A stretch of DNA of 64,000 nt from Streptomyces rimosus. GTDB lineage: Bacteria > Actinomycetota > Actinomycetes > Streptomycetales > Streptomycetaceae. Made by a program: the position numbers and the translations under genes. The notes under the pieces are model-generated. The model did no database searches, was not told the DNA's origin, and saw only the letters and a program-made list of their open reading frames with translations. Shown here in pieces: positions 47,801 through 54,656 of this stretch. How positions within the stretch are numbered: the stretch's first letter is position 1; every line of letters starts with the position of its first letter. The stretch covers positions 7,074,001-7,138,000 of the forward strand of contig NZ_CP023688.1 in the NCBI RefSeq assembly GCF_008704655.1, read 5' to 3'.

Positions 47801-47934
47801 AGGACAACATCGCCGAACTGCTCACCGCCAAGCGAGCCCTGGCGGACGCTGTCCTGACCGGCGGCGAGACCGCGCTCACCGAACTGACCGATGCCCAGCT
47901 CGCCGATCTCGTCTCCCTGAGGAGGGCCGCATGA
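44896..47934 (+). CDS. SNF2/HepA-family DEAD-like helicase
   Basis: 1012 residues. The C-terminal half is a full SNF2 ATPase: LADDMGLGKTITVIAL (motif I, near residue 575), VVADEAQHVKN (motif II), ALTGTPVENNLSELW (motif III), FTQYVEMARLLERH (motif IV), LSLKAAGTGLNLT (motif V) and ATDRAYRIGQTQPVQVHRLI (motif VI). The N-terminal 500 residues are the actinobacterial HepA-associated region with no identifiable catalytic motif. SNF2 enzymes translocate on duplex DNA to remodel protein complexes. ATG 44896 has GGGAAAGGA 7 nt upstream. The stop overlaps the SWIM gene by 4 bp. Confidence 0.92.
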   Translation: MAESGETVRRSTPELGLPAATSASARARDGRGTRGERSPVSVSCAVVFLPAEPPRAGRFAFWRPDGGPLPDLSVAVRDNSGAPSGPGAAEPGPASTAAETIELAVARRHGNGARRRTVPAMALPIAAAVPLLARARHDPAAHPAAACWGAAVLHALNLAARGRLLPGLTAQDTDAWRAGPLDPEDMAHLRAVAAAMPPEAYAVPLPDSRPLQVHDPVQLVRALVDAVTDALPRTPAAAHMVGAPFASMAPQYLPGARDWAAEVAAGVDAGVRLSLRLDLAAHGLFDTRDEPRPGRDDAADTPTDTGATPAHAAAEERSAAAAILQVHSLTDPTLVTDAGQLWEGEGPDHFGPRARVDTLLALRRAARVWPPLARFLERTVPDVLPLAEEELYELLGDAAPRLAAAGVAVHWPKELARGLTAAAVIRPAPGTAADGFGFFDTEKLLQFRWQVALDGLPLSEAEMDALAEAHRPVVRLRDQWVLVDPALVRKARKRELGYLDPVDALAVTLNGTTEVDGEEVEVVPVGALAALRSRLTQDAPVPPQPTGLRATLRDYQLRGLAWLDRMTSLGLGGCLADDMGLGKTITVIALHLHQRPTAPVLVVCPASLLGNWQREIERFAPGVPVRRFHGTGRSLEDVDGGFVLTTYGTMRSSAAALAARTWAWVVADEAQHVKNPKSSTGKALRGIKTPARIALTGTPVENNLSELWALLDWTTPGLLGSLKTFRALYAREVEGGEDPEAAERLARLVRPFILRRKKSDPGIAPELPPKTETDHPVALGREQAALYEAVVRETLARIEAAEGIARRGLVMKLLTALKQICNHPAQYLKEAAPGLAARSGKLELLDELLDTILAEGGATLIFTQYVEMARLLERHLTARGIGNQLLHGGTPVRQREEMVDRFQSGRTPVFLLSLKAAGTGLNLTRAAHVIHYDRWWNPAVEEQATDRAYRIGQTQPVQVHRLIAEGTVEDNIAELLTAKRALADAVLTGGETALTELTDAQLADLVSLRRAA

Positions 47935-49559
47935 GCCGCCGCCCCCGCCCCCTGCCAGGAGACGACGCCGACCGCTTCGGCCGCGGCCCGGGCACGCCCC
48001 CAGCGGCCCGTCCGGGCCGCGGAGCCGCCCCGGGCCGCATGGACCGTTCCGACCGCTCGCGTACGTTCCCGCCGCTGCCGCAGCGTTCCGGCGCCCGAGG
48101 GCTGTTCGCCGAGTCGTGGTGGGGCAGCGCCTGGCTGGACGCCCTGGAGGCCACGGCTCTGGACAGCGCCCGCCTCGCCCGAGGCCGTACGTACGCCCGC
48201 GACGGCAACGTCGACACGATCAACATCACCCCCGGGCGCATCGCCGCCACCGTCCGGGGCAGCCGGCCGCGCCCGTACAACGTGGTGATCCGTCTCCAGG
48301 AGCTCTCCTCCGGTGAGTGGACCGACCTGCTGGACGCCATCGCCGCCGACCCGGCCCAGCTCACCGCGCTGTTGGCCAAGGAACTGCCGCGAACCGTCGC
48401 CGAATCGGGCGTACGCCTGCTGCCCGGCCCGGGCGACCTCGTACCGCGCTGCTCCTGCCCCGACCACGGCCACCCCTGCAAGCACGCCGCCGCCGTCTGC
48501 TTCCAGGTGGCGCGGCTGCTGGACGCCGACCCGTTCGTGCTCCTCCTCATGCGGGGCCGCGGTGAACGCGAACTCCTCGACGAACTGTCACGCCGGAACG
48601 CGACCCTCACGGCGCGCGAATCCCGCAGCGCTCAGCTCGCGCCACCGGAGGCAGCTCCCGGGCCGCTGTCGGGTGCGCGCGCCGACGCCCGCGCGGCAGC
48701 CGCCGCAGCGATCAAGGCGAACCGAGGCGCAAGGGAAAGATCGCAGGTCAGGCCCCGAGCGGAAGTGCGTACGGACGCAGAGCACCGCGCAGCCTCAGCG
48801 CCGGTGGAACCGGCTTCGGGGACGCACTCGCCGCGCGGTGTGCTCGCCCGTGACGCTCTGGCCGACCGGCTGCTGCCGCCCCTCCCGCCACCCATGCCCC
48901 TTCCGCCGCACCCCGGACAGGCCCATGCCTTCCCGGATGCCGACGGTCTCCCGCTGGACGCGGACGCCCTCGAATTCCTGGCCACCGACGCCACGGCCCG
49001 CGCCCACGCCTACCTGAGCGCCCTCCACACCGACATCACTACACCGTCCGCCGCCTCTCCGGCCTACGGACCGACCCCCGCGGCCCGGCCGGACAAGCCC
49101 CCGACGTCCGGCATATCGCCCTTCCCCGACCTCACGCCCTGGCAGGACGGCATCCGGCTCGCCGCCACGGCCCATCCCACCGCCGGCCTGACCGCTACCA
49201 CCCGCGCCCTTTACCGCGACCTCGCCGCTGCCACCGGCCGCAGCGTGACGGACGTGGCGCGTGCCGTCGCCGCCTGGCGCCAGGGCGGCCTCGAAGGACT
49301 GACCCTCCTCGACACCATCTGGAACCCGCCCGCCGGCGACTTCGACCGCGCCCGCAGCGCCCTGACAGCCGCCGACCTGCCCGCCCTCCGCCCCCGCCAC
49401 AACCACCTCACCGACCCCGCCCGTGGCATCCAGCTCCGCTTCGGCCACGACAACCGCTGGTATCCGTACGAATCCGACCCCGGCGCCGAGGACTGGTGGC
49501 CCACCGGCCGCGCGGACCCCGACCCCGTAGGGGCCCTCACCGCGCTGCTCGGCCGGTGA
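47931..49559 (+). CDS. SWIM zinc-finger protein
   Basis: 542 residues. The block FAESWWGSAWLDALE and RLARGRTYARDGNV near residue 60 is the standard lead-in to bacterial SWIM proteins. The zinc finger itself is CSCPDHGHPCKHAAAV near residue 172 (CxCx(n)CxH). The rest is Ala/Pro-rich with a C-terminal helical region. SWIM proteins bind nucleic acid or protein and are repeatedly encoded beside SNF2 helicases; here the genes overlap as ATGA, so they probably act as one complex. Confidence 0.9.
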   Translation: MSRRPRPLPGDDADRFGRGPGTPPAARPGRGAAPGRMDRSDRSRTFPPLPQRSGARGLFAESWWGSAWLDALEATALDSARLARGRTYARDGNVDTINITPGRIAATVRGSRPRPYNVVIRLQELSSGEWTDLLDAIAADPAQLTALLAKELPRTVAESGVRLLPGPGDLVPRCSCPDHGHPCKHAAAVCFQVARLLDADPFVLLLMRGRGERELLDELSRRNATLTARESRSAQLAPPEAAPGPLSGARADARAAAAAAIKANRGARERSQVRPRAEVRTDAEHRAASAPVEPASGTHSPRGVLARDALADRLLPPLPPPMPLPPHPGQAHAFPDADGLPLDADALEFLATDATARAHAYLSALHTDITTPSAASPAYGPTPAARPDKPPTSGISPFPDLTPWQDGIRLAATAHPTAGLTATTRALYRDLAAATGRSVTDVARAVAAWRQGGLEGLTLLDTIWNPPAGDFDRARSALTAADLPALRPRHNHLTDPARGIQLRFGHDNRWYPYESDPGAEDWWPTGRADPDPVGALTALLGR

Positions 49560-49575
49560 CCTAACCTCGTTGGCC

Positions 49576-51429
49576 GTGGAAGGTCTCGACACACTCACCC
49601 GCTCCCTCGCACAGCGCACCCCCGAAGAGCTGGCCGCCCTGCTGGCCCGCCATGCGGAAGCGCTGTCCCGCAGGCCCGCGCCCACCCGGCTTCGCGAACT
49701 GGCCACCGCCCTGTGGTCGTACGAAACCCTCCACCACACCGTCCTCCACCTCGACCACCCCCGCCTCCAGCTCCTCGCCGCCACCGCCCGCGTAAGCCAG
49801 GACCTGGCCCGACGTGCCGCCCCTGTGCCCGCGGTCCCCGCCGCCGGAGCCGACTACCAGTCGCTGATGGCCCACCGGCTGTCGTTCCCGGACCTGGCCG
49901 CGGAGCCGGTTCCGGCGGAAGAGGCGTACCGAGCCCTGGGCGCCGCCGGCCCTGGTCCCGCCCGCGAAGCGGTGACCGCCGCACTGGAACTGCTCTACGA
50001 GGACGGGCTCGCCGCCCCCACCGAAGACGGCGCGATCGTGGTCCCGCCCCGCATCCCGCAGCTCCTGGCCGCCCACGACCTGGGCGTCTTCGCCCCCACC
50101 GCCCCGAGACTGCCCGCCCCCGAGGCCGCCTCGCGAGAGACCGGCGCCGCCATGGCCTCCGTCCAGGGCGAATCCCAGGCCGCCGCCTCCACCCTCGCCG
50201 CGACCCTCGACCGTCTGCTCGCCTCGCTCGCCAGTCAGCCCGCGGCCCTGCGCAAGACAGGAGGGCTGGCCCTGCGTGAGATCAAACGCCTGGCCAAGGC
50301 AGCCGGTACGACCGAGGCCCGCACCCGTCTCCTGCTCGACCTCGTACTCGCCGCCGACCTCATCGCCCTGACTCGTACCCCTGCGGGCATCACGGCCGCG
50401 CCTACCGGTGCGTACGACGACTGGCTGGCGCAGACCCCCGGTGAGCGGCTCGTTCCGGTTCTGACCGCTTGGGCGACTCTTTGGTCCATTCCGACGTACA
50501 CCCCCTTCGGGGAGACGCCCACGGCGCTGGTGCGCGGTGAAGACCGGCACGCGCCCGCACTGCGCCACGCCCTCCTCAAAGCGCTGTCCACCGCACCGGC
50601 CGACGCAGCGGGGCACCTGCCCGACCTGCCCGTTCTCCTCGACGCCGCGGCCTGGCACCGCCCGCTGGCCGTAAGCGGCGAACCGCTGGCCGAGGACCGC
50701 GCCACCCACATCCTCGACGAGGCCGCTTTCCTCGCTCTCACCGCACACGGAGCCCTGACCCCACTCGGCCACGCCCTCCTCGCGGCGTCCCCCACAGACC
50801 CCGCCCCTCTCAGCGACGCCCTTCGTGACCTGCTGCCGCAGCCTCTCCAGCAGGCCCACTTCCAGGCGGACTTGACCGCTGTCGTTCCGGGGCCTCCGTC
50901 CGCGGCCCTCGCCGACCTGCTGACCTCGGCCGCCGACCGGGAATCCGAAGGCCACGCCGTGACCTGGCGGTTCACCCCCGCTTCCGTACGCAGAGCCCTC
51001 GACTCCGGCCGTGATGCCACGGACCTCCTCGACGCCCTTACCGAGGCGTCGGCCACCGGCCCCCTGCCGCAACCCCTGACCTACCTCGTCCAGGACGCCG
51101 CCCGCGCCCATGGCCGGATGCGTGTGCTGCCCACCGGCTGCTGTATCCGCTCCGACGACGAAGCGCTGGTCCGCGAACTCGCCGCCCACCGAGCCCTCCA
51201 GGCCCTCGGCCTGCGCGCCATCGCCCCCACCGTCCTCATCAGCGCCCAGCCGCCCGCGGCGACCCTCGAAGCGCTGCGCGACGCCGGTTACGCCCCCGCG
51301 CTCGAATTCGAATCCGGCACGGCATCCGTCGAACGCGTTCCCCGCCACCGCGCGGCCCGCACCGGATCCGCCCCGTCCGACCAGGTCAACAAGCCCCTCG
51401 CGCTGGCCCGGCGACTCCTGAACGCCTGA
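49576..51429 (+). CDS. Helicase-associated domain protein (Helicase_C_3, XPB-associated)
   Basis: 617 residues matching the helicase-C3 family that sits next to XPB-type DNA repair helicases in actinobacteria (Rv0862c beside Rv0861c in M. tuberculosis). Visible are N-terminal helices TPEELAALLARHAEAL and the C-terminal LPQPLTYLVQDAARAHGRMR and RVLPTGCCIRSDDEALVREL blocks of PF13625. No Walker motif is present, so it is not itself a helicase. TAACCT at 49562-49567 suggests a leaderless GTG start at 49576; a TTG at 49570 is possible. No XPB gene follows in this window. Confidence 0.85.
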   Translation: MEGLDTLTRSLAQRTPEELAALLARHAEALSRRPAPTRLRELATALWSYETLHHTVLHLDHPRLQLLAATARVSQDLARRAAPVPAVPAAGADYQSLMAHRLSFPDLAAEPVPAEEAYRALGAAGPGPAREAVTAALELLYEDGLAAPTEDGAIVVPPRIPQLLAAHDLGVFAPTAPRLPAPEAASRETGAAMASVQGESQAAASTLAATLDRLLASLASQPAALRKTGGLALREIKRLAKAAGTTEARTRLLLDLVLAADLIALTRTPAGITAAPTGAYDDWLAQTPGERLVPVLTAWATLWSIPTYTPFGETPTALVRGEDRHAPALRHALLKALSTAPADAAGHLPDLPVLLDAAAWHRPLAVSGEPLAEDRATHILDEAAFLALTAHGALTPLGHALLAASPTDPAPLSDALRDLLPQPLQQAHFQADLTAVVPGPPSAALADLLTSAADRESEGHAVTWRFTPASVRRALDSGRDATDLLDALTEASATGPLPQPLTYLVQDAARAHGRMRVLPTGCCIRSDDEALVRELAAHRALQALGLRAIAPTVLISAQPPAATLEALRDAGYAPALEFESGTASVERVPRHRAARTGSAPSDQVNKPLALARRLLNA

Positions 51430-51451
51430 CCGGCGGTGCGGGAGCCGCCGA

Positions 51452-51474
51452 TTGTCAGTGGGGTCAAGTAGCGT
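51452..51474 (+). promoter_or_regulatory. PafBC-type DNA-damage promoter upstream of the STAND pair
   Basis: TTGTCAGTG (51452-51460), an 8-nt spacer, then TAGCGT (51469-51474): a full consensus match. It predicts a start near 51481, but no leaderless start codon is there; the next gene on this strand is at 51709. Confidence 0.65.
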
Positions 51475-51708
51475 GGTTGAGCAGGAAGTCGAAGAGGGGA
51501 AGAAGCGGAGAAAGAGGGAGCGGCGGGCGCAGTGCGGACGCGTCCGGTGCGGGGCTGATGAGGAGCCCGGGAGGACCGACAGGGCGGTGACCTTCACCAC
51601 CACTCGACCACGGCCCGGCCTGGGCAAGAAGAGGAACTTCTCCTTACCGTCTTACCGTGGCAACGGACGCACGACCGTACGACTCGTACGGCTGAACAAG
51701 GGGGGCCG

Positions 51709-52167
51709 ATGGACGCGGAGTTGACAGCGCTCGCGACGGCGGGGGCGACGGCGCTGGTGCAGCAGATGGTGACGGAGGGGTGGACGCAGGCCCGGCAGCG
51801 GGTGGCGGCGTTCTTCTCGCGGCGCCGGGACGGCGGCGAGGAAGAAGCGCTCGAAGGGGAGCTGGAGGTGTCGCGCACGGAGCTGCTGGCGGCACAGCGC
51901 GGCGGTGACGAGGCAGGCGAGGCCGATGTACAGGCCGAATGGCGGGTACGGCTGCGACGCGCGTTGCGGGACGACCCGGCCGCGGCCGAGGAACTGCGCC
52001 GGCTGCTGGCGGAGCTGAGCCCCGACACGGAACCCGGGATAACGGTTCGGGACGTGCACAACACCATGACCGGCGGGGCGCACCACGGGACGGTCATCCA
52101 GGCGGGCGTGATCGCCAGGGTCGACCAGAGCGGCGGAGGAAGCACGCGAGGGCCCGCTCGTGGCTGA
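51709..52167 (+). CDS. Small helical protein with C-terminal RHIM-like amyloid motif (putative effector of the downstream STAND ATPase)
   Basis: 152 residues. The N-terminal 105 or so are predicted mostly helical: an apolar start (MDAELTALATAGATALVQQM) followed by charged helices (EALEGELEVSRTELLAAQ; AEWRVRLRRALRDDPAAAEE). The C-terminus carries NTMTGGAHHGTVIQAGVI near residue 117, rich in Gly and beta-branched residues with a V/I-Q-A-G core resembling RHIM and bacterial amyloid signalling (BASS) motifs. This matches the layout of Bell-domain effectors encoded beside NLRs in filamentous actinobacteria (from memory of published surveys). AAGGGGGG lies upstream of the ATG. It overlaps the next gene by 8 bp. 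The effector role is inference. Confidence 0.72.
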   Translation: MDAELTALATAGATALVQQMVTEGWTQARQRVAAFFSRRRDGGEEEALEGELEVSRTELLAAQRGGDEAGEADVQAEWRVRLRRALRDDPAAAEELRRLLAELSPDTEPGITVRDVHNTMTGGAHHGTVIQAGVIARVDQSGGGSTRGPARG

Positions 52168-54565
52168 CACGGGGCCCGGCGGGCCCCGGCCATCCGCCAC
52201 ACCCGAACCGGCCGCGCTCGGCTCCACGACGGACGACCGGGCAGCCACCACTACGCGCAACCACATCAGCGGAACGGTCTATGGAGCCGCCGTACAGGCC
52301 CAGAGCATCGGCACGCTGACCATCCACGAGCCCGCGCCGGCCATCGTGCCGGGCGCCTTGGTGCCCTGCACGCTTCCTCCGGTCACCCGCCACTTCATCG
52401 ACCGCGAGGCCGTGCTGGCCGAGGTGGTGCGGTTACTTGACCAGGCGCTCCCCGCCGACGGCGCCGAAAGCATGGGGAACGGCGGAGCGCCCCTCGTGGT
52501 CATCCTCTGGGGCCCGGGCGGTGTGGGCAAGACGGCCACCGCACTACGCCTGGCCGCCGCGCTGCGGGGACGCTTCGAAGAGGGCCAGTTGTACGCGAAC
52601 CTGCGTGGTGCTGCCGCGGCCACGGCGGTCACGCCGTCCGACGTGCTGCTGCGCTTCCTGCGCGACCTCGGCGTGCACCCGGCATACGTACCGACGGAGC
52701 CGGACGCTCAGGAAAGCCTGTTCCGCACGGTGACGGTGGAACGGCGTCTCCTCGCCGTGCTGGACGACGCCCACTCGGTCGCGCAGGTACGGCCGTTGCT
52801 GGCCGCCTCCCCGGCCTCGCTGACCATCGTGACCAGCCGTACGGATCTGGGCCGCCTGGTCGTCGAGTACGGCGCGCACACCATACGGATCGGCCCGCTC
52901 GGCACCCCCGACGCGGTCGGGCTCCTCGCTCGCCTGGGCGGCACGGGCCCTGGAGTCGAAGCGGTCGCGCAGCGGTGCGGCGGGATGCCGCTCGCACTGT
53001 GCGCGATCGGGGCGCGCGCCGCCGCGACACAACAGCCGGACTGGGAGCTGCTGGAGCGCGAAATGGCCATGAGCGGAGGGACCGACGGGCCGTACGGGGA
53101 CGAGCGGCCGTACGCGCATGACGGGACCGGCGATCAGGAGACGCCACCCGGCGAGGCGGGCGAGCCGATGCGCGGCGCCATGGACGTCTCGTACGGGAAC
53201 CTGTCGGAGGCTGCGGCCAAGGTGTTCCGGCTGTCGGGTCTGAGGCCGTGGCGGCATCTGACACCGGGAGCCGCCGCAGCCGCGGCCGGCGTGTCCGAGG
53301 GGGAAGCGAGCGCTCTTCTCGCCGAGCTGGCTGACGCGCGGCTGGTGGAGGCTGTGTCCGAGGCATCCATGGCACCCGAGGCAGAGGCGGCAGCGAAGGC
53401 GCGAGAAAGCGAACCGCAGGCCGGGGACGGGGCCGATTCCGGGACGAGAACCGGCACGGAATCCGGGACCGAGGGCGAGACCGGTGCGTCCGACCAGGCG
53501 CGATACCGCTTCCATGACCTCTGGCGCCAGTACGCGGAACAGCGCGCACTGGTGGAGGACGGGATAGCGGGGGCGGCATCAGCGGTACGCCGGACACTGC
53601 TCTGGTACGTGCGCGCCGCGGCGGCAGCCGACGCCTGTGTGCTGCCCGGCCGCTGGCATCTCGGACCGGCGTACGCGCGGCTGGCGGGACGGCCCGCTGC
53701 GTACGAAAACGGCATTAGCGCGCTGGCCTGGCTGCGGGACGAGCGGGAGAACCTCGCGGAAGCGGTACGGGCCGCGGCGGACCACGGGCTCGACGAACTG
53801 ACATGGCAGCTGTGCGAGGCCATGTGGGGCCTGCACCTGCGGCTCGGCTTCCACCAGCAGTGGGTCGCCACCCACCGGCTCGGTGTGGAGGCCGCGGCGC
53901 GCTGCGCGGAGGAGTCCCCTGAGGCCGAAGGGCGGATGCGCGCGCAGCTCGGCTTCGCCTACCTGGGCCTTGCGGAGTATGCGCAGGCGCAGGCTCAGTT
54001 CGAGGAAGCTGCTGCCGCCGACCGGCGCGCCGGGCACAGACGTGGCGAGGCCACCGCGGTCGAATCGCTGGGGCTGCTGCATCTGAAGCAGGAGCGATGG
54101 ACCGACGCCGCCGAGTGCTTCCGGTCGGCTCGCGACCTTGCCCGGCAGGTCGGTGATCCGCGGGCACTGGCCCTGCTGGAACACCACCTCGGGCGGTCGC
54201 TCCAAGGCATGGGCCGCCACGAGGAAGCGATAGAACAGCTGCGGCACGCCCTGGAACTGATACGCGCGCTGCCCGATCCGTACAACGAGGCGCGGGTGTT
54301 GATGAGCCTCGGGCAGACGCTGATCGCCGCCGGGCGCGCGGAGGAGGCCGACGAGCCACTCGGCCGGGCCGCAACGGTCATGGCCGCCGAAGGCTCGGTC
54401 GTCCAGCAGGCGGACCTGGCGGAGCTGCGCGCCGAGCGGGCCCACCAGGCCGGGGACACGGAGGCGGAGATCCGTTTCCTGAGGGCGGCGTTGACCCTCC
54501 ACGAGAGGACGGGAGCGCCCAGAACCGGAGCCGTACGGGCCCGACTGGAGCGGTTGGAGCAGTAG
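52160..54565 (+). CDS. NB-ARC/TPR STAND ATPase (NLR-like) with N-terminal amyloid motif
   Basis: 801 residues. Residues 34-50 read NHISGTVYGAAVQAQSI, aligning with the C-terminal motif of the upstream protein. The NB-ARC ATPase follows: P-loop ILWGPGGVGKTATALRL near residue 116, Walker B LLAVLDDAHS near 195, and GMPLALCAIGARA (GLPLA motif) near 275. A winged-helix region and about five TPR units fill the C-terminal half (about 580-800), the sensor part. NB-ARC proteins oligomerise on ligand binding. It is coupled to the small gene by an 8-bp overlap. Codon 92 (52433-52435) is TTA, implying bldA-dependent translation. It differs from SARP/AfsR proteins in lacking an N-terminal DNA-binding domain. 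Confidence 0.87.
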   Translation: MADTGPGGPRPSATPEPAALGSTTDDRAATTTRNHISGTVYGAAVQAQSIGTLTIHEPAPAIVPGALVPCTLPPVTRHFIDREAVLAEVVRLLDQALPADGAESMGNGGAPLVVILWGPGGVGKTATALRLAAALRGRFEEGQLYANLRGAAAATAVTPSDVLLRFLRDLGVHPAYVPTEPDAQESLFRTVTVERRLLAVLDDAHSVAQVRPLLAASPASLTIVTSRTDLGRLVVEYGAHTIRIGPLGTPDAVGLLARLGGTGPGVEAVAQRCGGMPLALCAIGARAAATQQPDWELLEREMAMSGGTDGPYGDERPYAHDGTGDQETPPGEAGEPMRGAMDVSYGNLSEAAAKVFRLSGLRPWRHLTPGAAAAAAGVSEGEASALLAELADARLVEAVSEASMAPEAEAAAKARESEPQAGDGADSGTRTGTESGTEGETGASDQARYRFHDLWRQYAEQRALVEDGIAGAASAVRRTLLWYVRAAAAADACVLPGRWHLGPAYARLAGRPAAYENGISALAWLRDERENLAEAVRAAADHGLDELTWQLCEAMWGLHLRLGFHQQWVATHRLGVEAAARCAEESPEAEGRMRAQLGFAYLGLAEYAQAQAQFEEAAAADRRAGHRRGEATAVESLGLLHLKQERWTDAAECFRSARDLARQVGDPRALALLEHHLGRSLQGMGRHEEAIEQLRHALELIRALPDPYNEARVLMSLGQTLIAAGRAEEADEPLGRAATVMAAEGSVVQQADLAELRAERAHQAGDTEAEIRFLRAALTLHERTGAPRTGAVRARLERLEQ

Positions 54566-54656
54566 GAGCGGAAAAGAAGACAGCAGCCGGGGACGGAACC
54601 GGCCGTGAGGCAGCTGGCACGGCCGGCCTTGAGAGGGGGAGTGGTTACGGAGGGCT

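Noticed and set aside
51476..51724. A small gene directly behind the damage promoter at 51452
   Set aside because: Frames here give Arg/Gly-rich translations without domains, and the longest one overlaps the start of the effector gene in another frame.
52160..54565. SARP/AfsR antibiotic regulator
   Set aside because: NB-ARC and TPR parts fit, but there is no N-terminal OmpR-like DNA-binding or BTAD domain.
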